This document shows, in pieces, positions 1 to 7,623 of a DNA stretch of 8,269 nt. The notes beneath the pieces were generated by a model. The model made no database searches. It had not been told where the DNA came from and saw only the letters and a program-made list of their open reading frames with translations. This stretch comes from Allomuricauda sp. (lineage in GTDB: Bacteria > Bacteroidota > Bacteroidia > Flavobacteriales > Flavobacteriaceae). Position 1 is the first letter of the stretch, and each line of letters starts with the position of its first letter. The stretch covers positions 1 through 8,269 of the forward strand of contig JANQOD010000067.1 of NCBI GenBank assembly GCA_028289745.1, in the 5' to 3' direction. The position numbers and the translations under genes are program-made.

Positions 1-608
1 AACTGCTGGGTAGGCCTTTTACAAAACAAGAACTGATCGCATTTGCGATGCAGGGCGAAAAAGTGGCCAGTGGGGTGGCCCATGCCGACAACGTGGCCCC
101 GGCGATTTATGGCGGATTTACATTGGTCAGAAGTTATGATCCTTTAGATGTAGTGCCGCTCCCTGCACCAAAAGAATTGTTCGCAACGGTCATCCATCCG
201 CAAATAGAAATCAAAACAGCCGATTCCCGAAAGGTGATAAAGGCCAATATTTCCCTAGAAAAGGGAATCAAGCAATGGGGAAACCTAGGGGGGTTGGTCG
301 CGGGGCTCTTCACCGAAGATTATGGTTTGATTGGGCGCTCGCTTGAAGACCATATCATAGAACCCATCAGGTCGATTTTGATTCCGGGATTTGATGAAAT
401 CAAAGAAGCCACGATAACGGCGGGTGCACTGGGCTGTGGAATATCGGGTTCAGGCCCTTCAGTTTTTGCATTGAGCAGGGGGATCCAGACTGCCGAAAAG
501 GTAGCCAGGGCCATGAAAAAAACGTATGTGAAATTAGATGTCGATTTCGACGTACATGTGTCCAAGATCAACACTGAGGGAATCAAGCGCGTCAAAGCAA
601 GCTCATGA
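1..608 (+). CDS. thrB: Homoserine kinase, C-terminal part (5' end outside window)
   Basis: Homoserine kinase phosphorylates homoserine with ATP to give O-phosphohomoserine, the substrate of the next gene's product; it is a cytoplasmic GHMP-family kinase. The reading frame is open from base 3 at the left edge, so the ATG at 48 is internal and about 100 N-terminal residues are missing compared with the usual length of about 300. The lost part would hold the ATP-binding PxxxGLGSSAA loop. About 201 residues remain. Visible family landmarks are VASGVAHADNVAPAIYGG near the start of the fragment and, around bases 421-461, the third GHMP motif GALGCGISGSGPSVFAL. The TGA stop overlaps the thrC ATG (ATGA), which indicates translational coupling. 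A bifunctional aspartokinase/homoserine dehydrogenase (thrA) probably lies upstream, as is common in flavobacteria, but it cannot be seen. Identification is firm. Confidence 0.95.
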   Translation, partial: LLGRPFTKQELIAFAMQGEKVASGVAHADNVAPAIYGGFTLVRSYDPLDVVPLPAPKELFATVIHPQIEIKTADSRKVIKANISLEKGIKQWGNLGGLVAGLFTEDYGLIGRSLEDHIIEPIRSILIPGFDEIKEATITAGALGCGISGSGPSVFALSRGIQTAEKVARAMKKTYVKLDVDFDVHVSKINTEGIKRVKASS

Positions 609-1897
609 GATATTTAAGCCTGAACGACAAAAACCATTTGGCCAGTTTCAAAGAAGCCGTGACAAGGGGTATTGCACCTGATAAAGGACTGTATTTTCCA
701 AAGCACATTGAACCACTGCCATCTTCGTTTTTTGATCAACTGGAAAACTGTGCAAACCACGAGATCGCTTTTCGGGCGATTCAACAATTTGTAGGTGAAG
801 ATATTTCAAACAACGCCCTACAAAAGATTATTGCCGCTACCCTTGATTTTGAATTTCCATTGGTCACCATTGAAGAAAATAGTGCCACGTTAGAGCTTTT
901 TCATGGTCCGACCATGGCGTTCAAAGATGTCGGTGCCCGGTTTATGGCAAACTGTCTTGGACATTTTTCAGAAACCTCAGATGAAGAAGTGACCGTCTTG
1001 GTCGCCACATCTGGCGATACGGGCGGTGCGGTAGCCAATGGTTTTTTGGGTGTTGAAGGCGTGAAAGTTGTGATTCTCTACCCCAGTGGCAAGGTCAGTG
1101 ACATTCAAGAACGCCAATTGACCACCTTGGGCCAGAACATAACCGCCATCGAAGTTTCGGGTACTTTTGATGATTGCCAGCGCATGGTCAAAGATGCCTT
1201 TTTAGATGTGGATATCACCGAGAAAAGAAAGTTGACCTCGGCCAATAGTATCAATGTGGCCCGTTGGTTGCCCCAAATGTTCTATTATCTTTTTGCGTAC
1301 CGTGATTCGAAAAAGCACAATATGGATATGGTGTTTTCTGTGCCCAGCGGAAATTTTGGCAACATCTGTGCAGGTATGGTGGCACAGCGATTGGGCATGC
1401 CCGTGAAACACTTTGTGGCCGCGACCAATGTCAATGATGTGGTGCCGAAGTATATGAAGAGTGCCGAATATAGCCCCAAACCATCGATAGCCACCATCTC
1501 AAATGCCATGGATGTTGGCGACCCCAGCAATTTTGTGCGAATCCGAAACCTATTCGAAAACAATTTTGAGAAGCTACAGCACTATCTTTCCTCCTTTTCC
1601 TTTACCGATGCAGAGACCAAAGCCGCCATGCTCGATGTGTATGGTCAAACGGGCTATATGATGGATCCCCATGGGGCCGTGGGGTATTTGGGACTGAAAA
1701 AATACATGGAAAAAAATCCGGATGTCTTCGGCATCTTTTTAGAAACCGCCCATCCCATTAAATTTTTGGATGTGGTCAAAGAAACCCTAGGTGTTTCCCT
1801 TGATATTCCGCCACAGATCCAAAGGGTCATGGACAAAGGGAAAATCGCAATTCCGATCAAAAAATATGCTGAACTCAAGAATTTCTTGACCGGCTAA
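605..1897 (+). CDS. thrC: Threonine synthase (PLP-dependent)
   Basis: It converts O-phosphohomoserine to threonine and phosphate, the last step of threonine synthesis, in the cytoplasm. The protein has 430 residues, the normal length for the E. coli-like class. It starts with the N-terminal pattern MRYLSLNDKN. HGPTMAFKDVGARF (residues 100-113) carries the PLP-binding lysine, Lys107. SGDTGGAVANGF (136-147) and SVPSGNFGN (245-253) are the substrate and PLP-phosphate loops, and ATNVNDVV (273-280) is also typical. The ATG lies inside the thrB stop (ATGA), so the two genes are one transcription unit and probably translated together. No good terminator is seen after the gene. All key residues are present and nothing suggests decay. 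Confidence 0.97.
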   Translation: MRYLSLNDKNHLASFKEAVTRGIAPDKGLYFPKHIEPLPSSFFDQLENCANHEIAFRAIQQFVGEDISNNALQKIIAATLDFEFPLVTIEENSATLELFHGPTMAFKDVGARFMANCLGHFSETSDEEVTVLVATSGDTGGAVANGFLGVEGVKVVILYPSGKVSDIQERQLTTLGQNITAIEVSGTFDDCQRMVKDAFLDVDITEKRKLTSANSINVARWLPQMFYYLFAYRDSKKHNMDMVFSVPSGNFGNICAGMVAQRLGMPVKHFVAATNVNDVVPKYMKSAEYSPKPSIATISNAMDVGDPSNFVRIRNLFENNFEKLQHYLSSFSFTDAETKAAMLDVYGQTGYMMDPHGAVGYLGLKKYMEKNPDVFGIFLETAHPIKFLDVVKETLGVSLDIPPQIQRVMDKGKIAIPIKKYAELKNFLTG

Positions 1898-1940
1898 AGC
1901 ATTTTGGTCAGTTTGCCAAAAAACTTCTAAAACGTAGCGG

Positions 1941-1961
1941 TTGTCCTCGTGGTTACGACAA
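1941..1961. repeat. Short dyad TTGTC-N11-GACAA upstream of gcvT
   Basis: TTGTC (1941-1945) and GACAA (1957-1961) form a perfect 5-bp inverted repeat with an 11-base spacer. It lies 8 bases upstream of the likely -7 box, where a regulator could bind, and covers the area where a -33 element would be. Arms this short arise often by chance, and no known regulator is assigned. Confidence 0.3.
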
Positions 1962-1969
1962 TATTTCAA

Positions 1970-1977
1970 TACATTTG
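1970..1977 (+). promoter_or_regulatory. Likely Bacteroidota-type promoter -7 box for gcvT
   Basis: TACATTTG matches the TAnnTTTG -7 consensus of the Bacteroidota primary sigma factor exactly. It sits in the only sizeable intergenic gap of the window, 18 bases before the gcvT ATG, so transcription would begin with a very short leader, as is common in this phylum. The -33 element is not clear: a TTG at 1941-1943 is spaced rather far (26 bases). The box overlaps the TTG codon at 1975 that would otherwise be a candidate gcvT start, which argues for the ATG at 1996. Confidence 0.55.
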
Positions 1978-1995
1978 CGCAGCCAAAAGAAGCAT

Positions 1996-3081
1996 ATGAA
2001 AGCGACCGCATTGACTGGAACGCATAAGGCACTTGGGGCCAAAATGGTTGAATTTGCAGGATATGGGATGCCCGTATCTTATGAGGGGATAAATACCGAG
2101 CATGAAACCGTTCGCAAAGCTGTGGGCGTTTTTGATGTTTCGCATATGGGCGAGTTTTTGATCGAGGGCCCAAATGCATTGAACCTGCTCCAAAAGGTGA
2201 CCTCTAACGATGTTTCAAAGTTGACCGTGGGCAAGGCGCAATACAGCTGTCTGCCCAATGAGACGGGCGGTATTGTCGACGATTTAATCGTGTACAGGGT
2301 AAAGGAGGAAACCTATCTACTGGTGGTCAATGCATCGAATATCAAAAAAGACTGGGAACACATTTCAAAATACAATGCAGCCATTGGGGCCGACATGCGC
2401 AATATATCTGATGACTATTCCCTATTGGCCATTCAAGGCCCGAAAGCAGTGGTTGCCATGCAATCGTTATCTTCCATAGATCTATCAAGTATCAAGTTCT
2501 ATAATTTTGTGGTGGGCGACTTTGCGGGCATTGATCATGTCATCATTTCTGCTACGGGCTATACAGGCTCGGGAGGCTTTGAGATTTATTGCAAGAACAG
2601 CGAGGTCGAACAAGTGTGGAACAGGGTCATGGAGGCCGGAGCAGATTTCGGTATCAAGCCTATCGGTTTGGCGGCCCGTGATACCTTGAGACTTGAAATG
2701 GGTTATTGCCTCTATGGAAATGATATTGACGACACTACCTCCCCATTTGAGGCAGGTTTGGGCTGGATTACCAAGTTCACCAAAGATTTTGTCAACTCAG
2801 AGGCCCTTGCAAAACAAAAAGAGGCAGGTGTGGACCGAAAGCTGATCGGATTCGAAATGGACGAAAAGGCCATTCCCAGACATGGGTACGATATTACCGA
2901 TGCCGAAGGCAATCCTATCGGCAAGGTAACTTCGGGCACCATGTCGCCATCGCTTGGGAAAGGTATCGGTCTGGGCTATGTTTCGACTGCCCACATCAAA
3001 GAAGGAGGGCAGATCTACGTTGCCATTAGAAAAAAATCTGTCTCCGCGACCATTGTCAAACCCCCATTTTATAAAGGTTAG
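1996..3081 (+). CDS. gcvT: Aminomethyltransferase, glycine cleavage system T-protein
   Basis: T-protein takes the aminomethyl group from lipoylated H-protein, releases ammonia and gives 5,10-methylenetetrahydrofolate; it works in the cytoplasm with P-, H- and L-proteins. The protein has 361 residues from the ATG at 1996, the usual size. Landmarks are FDVSHMGEF (46-54), GGIVDDLIVYR (91-101) with the conserved catalytic Asp in the DD pair (95-96), ATGYTGSGGFEIY (186-198), GLAARDTLRLEMGYCLYG (224-241) and the C-terminal barrel segment VTSGTMSPSLGKGIGLGYV (311-329). The frame extends back to a TTG at 1975, but that codon lies in the promoter box and adds an atypical MRSQKKH stretch, so the ATG is preferred. 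gcvP and gcvH are not adjacent. The next gene follows after 6 bases, so it is probably cotranscribed. Confidence 0.96.
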   Translation: MKATALTGTHKALGAKMVEFAGYGMPVSYEGINTEHETVRKAVGVFDVSHMGEFLIEGPNALNLLQKVTSNDVSKLTVGKAQYSCLPNETGGIVDDLIVYRVKEETYLLVVNASNIKKDWEHISKYNAAIGADMRNISDDYSLLAIQGPKAVVAMQSLSSIDLSSIKFYNFVVGDFAGIDHVIISATGYTGSGGFEIYCKNSEVEQVWNRVMEAGADFGIKPIGLAARDTLRLEMGYCLYGNDIDDTTSPFEAGLGWITKFTKDFVNSEALAKQKEAGVDRKLIGFEMDEKAIPRHGYDITDAEGNPIGKVTSGTMSPSLGKGIGLGYVSTAHIKEGGQIYVAIRKKSVSATIVKPPFYKG

Positions 3082-3087
3082 TACCGA

Positions 3088-3939
3088 ATGCCTGAAAAAA
3101 AGAAACGGTTAGAGCGGGAGAAAGGCAAAAAAGTACTGATTTTGGGAGGAAGTGGCTTCATAGGTTATGCACTGTATAAAGAGCTGTGCAATTACTTTGA
3201 TACCTACGGCACGTATTTTTCCAATAAAGCCTTTAAAGACAATCAGCAGTTTTTCAAATACGATATGGCCGAAGATGATGTATTTCGCATTCTTCAGCAA
3301 GTAAAACCCAAATGCATTATTTCGGCCCTTAGGGGCGATTTTGCTGCCCAGATACAGGCGCATCAACATTTGGTCGAATATGTGGCCAACCATCGGTGCA
3401 AGGTATATTTTCTTTCTTCGGCCAATGTGTTCGATGGATATAGTAAGTTTCCCTCATACGAACATGACAAAACGCTGTCAGAGAGTATTTATGGCAAGCT
3501 TAAGATAAAAATTGAAAACATGTTGCTGCGGCTGCCCGAGCATAAGATCGGTATTTTTAGGGTTCCCATGGTATTTGGCAATACCTCCCCCCGAATCAAA
3601 CAAATAAAAGCAGCTGTAGAAAATAATGAGCCCGTAGAGGTATTTCCGAACTTGATATTGAACGTGACCAATGATGACCGATTGGCGCAACAAGTACATT
3701 ATCTGATCAATCGCGACAAAAGCGGCATTTTTCATTTGGGCAGTAAAGATTTGATCCACCATGAAGAATTCGTGAAAGAGATCATCAAGCGCATGGGCAA
3801 TTTTCACCCGATTCTCAAACGGGTGTTCACCACCAATGAAGATCGTTATTTGGCCGTACTACCCAAAGACAACAAGCTGCCCAAAAATCTACGTATCAGT
3901 TGTCAAGAAATCATCGATCACCATCTCATGATCGAATGA
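3088..3939 (+). CDS. RmlD-like NAD(P)-dependent sugar-nucleotide reductase/epimerase, substrate unknown
   Basis: This is an extended short-chain dehydrogenase/reductase of the dTDP-4-dehydrorhamnose reductase (RmlD) type, 283 residues, close to the family length. A basic N-terminal tail (KKKRLEREKGKK) precedes the Rossmann strand VLILGGSGFIG with GxxGxxG at residues 20-26. FLSSANVFDG (108-117) matches the RmlD strand with the catalytic Ser/Thr, and Tyr135-x3-Lys139 is the active-site YxxxK. The region RVPMVFGN (158-165) and later FHLGSKDLIHHEEFVKEI (215-232) also fit the fold. No rmlA, rmlB or rmlC gene lies nearby, so rhamnose synthesis is not supported by context; its neighbours are gcvT (6 bases upstream) and a pterin dehydratase. 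Family membership is clear, the substrate is not. Many such genes are annotated only as sugar nucleotide-binding protein. Confidence 0.85.
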   Translation: MPEKKKRLEREKGKKVLILGGSGFIGYALYKELCNYFDTYGTYFSNKAFKDNQQFFKYDMAEDDVFRILQQVKPKCIISALRGDFAAQIQAHQHLVEYVANHRCKVYFLSSANVFDGYSKFPSYEHDKTLSESIYGKLKIKIENMLLRLPEHKIGIFRVPMVFGNTSPRIKQIKAAVENNEPVEVFPNLILNVTNDDRLAQQVHYLINRDKSGIFHLGSKDLIHHEEFVKEIIKRMGNFHPILKRVFTTNEDRYLAVLPKDNKLPKNLRISCQEIIDHHLMIE

Positions 3940-3944
3940 ATTTG

Positions 3945-3952
3945 TATTTTTA
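3945..3952 (+). promoter_or_regulatory. Possible weak -7 box before the pterin dehydratase gene
   Basis: TATTTTTA matches TAnnTTTG at all fixed positions but the last. It is placed just before the ATG at 3959, in the 19-base gap after the reductase gene. No convincing -33 element is seen at the right distance. It may give the downstream genes extra transcription, or be chance in AT-rich sequence. Confidence 0.25.
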
Positions 3953-3958
3953 GGTACT

Positions 3959-4249
3959 ATGGAAAAATTAAGCGAACAGCAAGTAGATGAGCAATTGGCC
4001 GATCTCAGCGGATGGAACCAAAAAGATGGTGCGATTACCAAGACATACCGATTCACCGATTTTAAGCAAGCTTTTTCGGCAATGACCCGTATCGCATTTG
4101 AATGTGAGGCGATGAACCACCACCCTGACTGGGAAAATGTATACAACACATTGACCATTCGTTTGAACACCCATGACGCGGGAGGTATTACCAGGAAAGA
4201 TATTGAACTGGCCAAGACCATTGAATCGCTCATATCTGGCAATAACTGA
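3959..4249 (+). CDS. Pterin-4a-carbinolamine dehydratase (PCD/DCoH family)
   Basis: Enzymes of this family dehydrate 4a-hydroxytetrahydrobiopterin, helping to regenerate the tetrahydropterin cofactor of aromatic amino acid hydroxylases; some bacterial members have been tied to other pterin uses such as molybdopterin. The protein has 96 residues, the normal full length for a single domain. The active-site signature is intact: ECEAMNHHPDWENVYNTL with His54-His55-Pro56, then His72 in LNTHDAGGIT and Asp81. WNQKDGAITKTYRFTDFKQAF (19-39) is the usual N-terminal helix-strand part. No phenylalanine hydroxylase gene (phhA) is in the window, so the true role is open; phhB would be the symbol if it serves that enzyme. 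It is flanked closely by the reductase (19 bases) and yebC (56 bases). Confidence 0.93.
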   Translation: MEKLSEQQVDEQLADLSGWNQKDGAITKTYRFTDFKQAFSAMTRIAFECEAMNHHPDWENVYNTLTIRLNTHDAGGITRKDIELAKTIESLISGNN

Positions 4250-4305
4250 TTTCAGCACGACTTGTTTTCAATAAATTCACTAACACTTCATAGGCAACTC
4301 TAAAA

Positions 4306-5016
4306 ATGGGAAGAGCATTTGAGTTCAGAAAAGCGCGAAAATTAAAGCGTTGGGCCGCTATGTCAAAGGCCTTCACCCGAATCGGAAAAGATATCGTGAT
4401 GGCGGTAAAAGAAGGGGGCCCCGACCCTGATGCCAATGCCAAACTGCGTGCGGTGATACAGAATGCCAAGGCTGTCAACATGCCCAAAGACAATATTGAA
4501 AGGGCCATTAAACGCGCTTCTGACAAAAGCCAAGGTGACTACAAAGAGGTGCTGTTTGAAGGTTATGGTCCACATGGTATCGCCATTCTGATTGAAACGG
4601 CTACGGACAATAATACCAGAACCGTGGCCAACGTCCGTAGTTATTTCAATAAATGTGGGGGTAGCTTAGGTACTTCAGGTTCGGTAGAGTTCATGTTCGA
4701 CCATACCTGTAATTTCAGGATCGATGGGGAAGGAATCGACCCAGAAGAATTGGAACTTGACATGATTGACTTCGGAGCGGAAGAGGTTTTTCTTGATGAC
4801 GACGGCATTTTGATCTATGCCCCCTTTGAATGTTTTGGGGCCATTCAAAAAGAATTGGAATCGAGGGGAATGGAAATTTTGTCCTCAGGTTTTGAACGTA
4901 TCCCACAGGTCACTAAAGAGCTTAATTCTGAACATGTAGAAGACATTGAAAAGCTTCTTGAAAAGATAGAAGAAGACGATGATGTACAGAACGTCTATCA
5001 TACAATGAAAGAGTAG
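4306..5016 (+). CDS. yebC: YebC/PmpR/TACO1 family protein
   Basis: Members were long annotated as transcriptional regulators (PmpR). More recent work on bacterial YebC and mitochondrial TACO1 points to a translation factor that helps ribosomes through difficult stretches such as consecutive prolines. The protein has 236 residues, a normal length. Landmarks are the N-terminal signature (here MGRAFEFRKARKLKRWAAMSKAF-like, with RKxxKxxxMSK), GGPDPDANAKLR (37-48), NMPKDNIERAIKRA (58-71), FEGYGPHGIAILIETATDN (84-102), and the NKCGGSLGTSGSVEFMF core (115-131). The C-terminus is acidic (EKIEEDDDVQNVYHTM). The start ATG is preceded by an A-rich run (taaaa), normal for this phylum. The esterase gene follows after only 2 bases. 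Confidence 0.95.
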   Translation: MGRAFEFRKARKLKRWAAMSKAFTRIGKDIVMAVKEGGPDPDANAKLRAVIQNAKAVNMPKDNIERAIKRASDKSQGDYKEVLFEGYGPHGIAILIETATDNNTRTVANVRSYFNKCGGSLGTSGSVEFMFDHTCNFRIDGEGIDPEELELDMIDFGAEEVFLDDDGILIYAPFECFGAIQKELESRGMEILSSGFERIPQVTKELNSEHVEDIEKLLEKIEEDDDVQNVYHTMKE

Positions 5017-5018
5017 GC

Positions 5019-5731
<713 letters not shown>

Positions 5732-5735
<4 letters not shown>

Positions 5736-6457
5736 TCAGATTTTTCTTTTTTGCAGTATTGATCTTGTTTTGTTCATGTCGGCAACATGATCAAAAGAAA
5801 CCTATAGAAACAATACAACCCCAGACGATAGTAAAAGACAGCGTACCGCCACACAAAAAAGCTCCTAAAATGAAGTTCTTCGCAGGATTGGCCGATACCA
5901 CCTTCGTACGGCTGGCCGATTTCAGTGACGATTTTGTGTACGATATGCGCTACGCTACCGAAAACAACTTTTTGAAGGCCAAAGTATATGACTGTGCCGA
6001 GTGTTATGTCCGTGTCAAAACGGCAAAGGCACTTATCACTGCAAACAGGGAGTTTATGGACAAAGGCTATAGGGTCAAGTTTTTTGACTGTTACCGCCCC
6101 AATTCGGTGCAGTACAAGATGTGGGAGTTGTTTCCCAACCCGCAGTATGTGGCGAACCCAGTGAAAGGTTCAATCCACAACAGGGGTGGAGCGGTTGATG
6201 TCACTTTGGTCGATATGGATGGAAATGAACTTGATATGGGTACCGATTTTGATTTTTTTGGGCAAAGGGCCCATCACGACTATACCGATTTGCCCGAAAA
6301 AGTATTGGCCAATCGCAGATTGTTAAAGGAGACGATGAAAAAACATGGGTTTTGGCATATCCGAACCGAATGGTGGCACTATAACCTAACTGTTGGCTCG
6401 AATGACAAAGTGGCCAATTTCAAGTGGGCATGCCCTGATTACGTTTGTGGCATTTGA
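5732..6457 (+). CDS. Predicted lipoprotein D-alanyl-D-alanine dipeptidase, VanX/M15D family
   Basis: M15D zinc peptidases split D-Ala-D-Ala; VanX does so in vancomycin resistance, while relatives such as DdpX recycle wall peptides. The ATG at 5732 gives 241 residues and an ATGA overlap with the esterase stop; an in-frame GTG at 5702 would put a charged stretch before the signal peptide and is less likely. Residues 1-16 (MIRFFFFAVLILFCSC) look like a lipoprotein signal with Cys16 as the anchor, followed by a polar linker to about residue 50. The catalytic set is complete: Arg122 in DCYRP, zinc ligands His149 and Asp156 in SIHNRGGAVDVTL, catalytic Glu213 and zinc ligand His216 in EWWHYNL. Extra cysteines occur at 88, 91, 234 and 239. 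No vanH, vanA or vanRS genes are adjacent, so a wall-peptide scavenging role is likelier than resistance. Confidence 0.92.
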
Positions 6458-7616
6458 TGACAATCGGTCTTCCATTCAAATCTGTGGTGAAAAATAGATA
6501 AACTGCCCCACCATCTTTGATGTTGTGTTTTTTACGGATGGCCGCCACGGTTTCAGAGAAATTGCGAACCGTAATATTCGCTTTGTCCACGCCTAGTTCG
6601 CGAATTGATTTTTTTCCATAGGGTATGACCGATTCTACCGCGAAACGCCTTCCAGGGAAATCGATCAAAACATCTGAAGTATAGAGATGTGAGTGTTCAT
6701 GCAGCTTTTTAAGGTTGAAGAGGCCCCCGATATTTTTGAATGCCCCTGCCTTTAAAATAGCGGCATTCGGCTCATATAGATAGTTCTTCGGAAGCGCAAA
6801 ATTGACCGTGGCGCTTTTTTCTTCCGAAGGCAAAAAAGAAAAATGCCGTATTGTATCGCCCACAAGGTTTGCGGTAGTGATTCTCGGTTCGTCTGTCTGG
6901 CCTTTCTTTAGTATCCAAAGCAATTCTTTCATCTCATTTTTTACCGCTACCACATGAATTTCAGCAACATGTTCCAGTTCTTTGATGCCCTGTAAAATGT
7001 CCAATAGGGGCGAAGTCTTTATCATCACATTTTCGGTCTTCCCAAAAAACGTATTCAGATTTCCGGCAACGTCGGGCACACAATCTTTCAAAATAAACAC
7101 ACGGCCTTTTTTGTCATCTCTTCGTGACGGATCTACAAAGATCCATTCGACCGTACCGTTATTCCCCTTTAAAAATTCAACTCCATCTTGATTGTGGAAG
7201 GAAACATTTTCCACTCCCAAAACTTCAAAATTATGGGCAGCGATTTCTGAAAGCTCCGTATTGATTTCACAATGTATGACCGAGGTCATCTGCTTGGCAA
7301 AAAAGTAACTGTCGACACCAAAGCCCCCGGTGATATCGACCAGTGTTTTTCCACCTACCAAATTCGATTTGTAGGCGGCCGTGGTTTCTGACGATGTTTG
7401 CTCGAGATGTAGTTTTTTCGGATAGTGGATTCCTGTTGTTTTGAACCATGTGGGCAGCTTGTCTTTACTCTTCTTCTTACCTTCAAGCTGTTGTACCAGC
7501 TCTTTTTGGGAAATACCATCAAAAAGAGGCTTTTTTAGCAATACTGACACGATGTCAGTATTCCAATTTTTTTCTATAAAATGCTGTACACCAGTTTTTA
7601 AAATGTATTTATTCAA
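6420..7616 (-). CDS. SAM-dependent methyltransferase, PG_1098 type with C-terminal THUMP-like domain
   Basis: A 398-residue protein of a class widespread in Bacteroidota. The N-terminal part (about 1-75) fits the small ferredoxin-like domain known from Porphyromonas gingivalis PG_1098. The Rossmann methyltransferase domain follows, with SAM-binding motif I LVDITGGFGVDS (92-103), an acidic strand end at CEIN (Glu117) and the DPSRRD motif (162-167) at the catalytic position. The C-terminal part (about 300-390) fits a THUMP-like domain, suggesting an RNA substrate, but the target is unknown. The start is a TTG at 7616: no ATG or GTG lies between it and the upstream in-frame stop, and MNKYILKTGVQHFI resembles the N-termini I recall for the family. 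It follows the membrane-protein gene by 7 bases. Its last 12 codons overlap the dipeptidase gene on the other strand. Confidence 0.88.
   Translation of the reverse strand: MNKYILKTGVQHFIEKNWNTDIVSVLLKKPLFDGISQKELVQQLEGKKKSKDKLPTWFKTTGIHYPKKLHLEQTSSETTAAYKSNLVGGKTLVDITGGFGVDSYFFAKQMTSVIHCEINTELSEIAAHNFEVLGVENVSFHNQDGVEFLKGNNGTVEWIFVDPSRRDDKKGRVFILKDCVPDVAGNLNTFFGKTENVMIKTSPLLDILQGIKELEHVAEIHVVAVKNEMKELLWILKKGQTDEPRITTANLVGDTIRHFSFLPSEEKSATVNFALPKNYLYEPNAAILKAGAFKNIGGLFNLKKLHEHSHLYTSDVLIDFPGRRFAVESVIPYGKKSIRELGVDKANITVRNFSETVAAIRKKHNIKDGGAVYLFFTTDLNGRPIVIKCHKRNQGMPT
7540..7562. repeat. Perfect 10-bp inverted repeat inside the methyltransferase gene
   Basis: The arms AATACTGACA (7540-7549) and TGTCAGTATT (7553-7562) are exactly complementary around a 3-base centre. 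On the plus strand the repeat is followed, four bases later, by seven T (7567-7573), which gives the outline of an intrinsic terminator reading antisense to the methyltransferase. The stem has only three G:C pairs, so as a terminator it would be weak. In the methyltransferase mRNA it would form a hairpin starting about 55 bases after the first base of the start codon (codons for NTDIVSVL). The repeat itself is certain; a function is not. Confidence 0.8.
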
Positions 7617-7623
7617 ACTGATA

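Noticed and set aside
1902..1921. Possible terminator after thrC: TTTTGG (1902-1907) and CCAAAA (1916-1921) with an 8-base loop
   Set aside because: The stem is only 6 bp with two G:C pairs, and on the plus strand it is followed by A-rich sequence, not a T-run.
1975..1995. Longer GcvT reading from the TTG at 1975
   Set aside because: The codon lies inside a perfect TAnnTTTG promoter box, the added residues do not resemble GcvT, and an ATG at 1996 gives the normal family length.
1787..2179. 130-residue minus-strand reading frame across the thrC-gcvT gap
   Set aside because: Most of it is the reverse of two firmly identified genes, the composition is not protein-like, and no family is recognisable.
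3889..4258. Two minus-strand reading frames of 117 and 96 residues opposite the pterin dehydratase
   Set aside because: They mirror a conserved gene with an intact active site and show no domain of their own.
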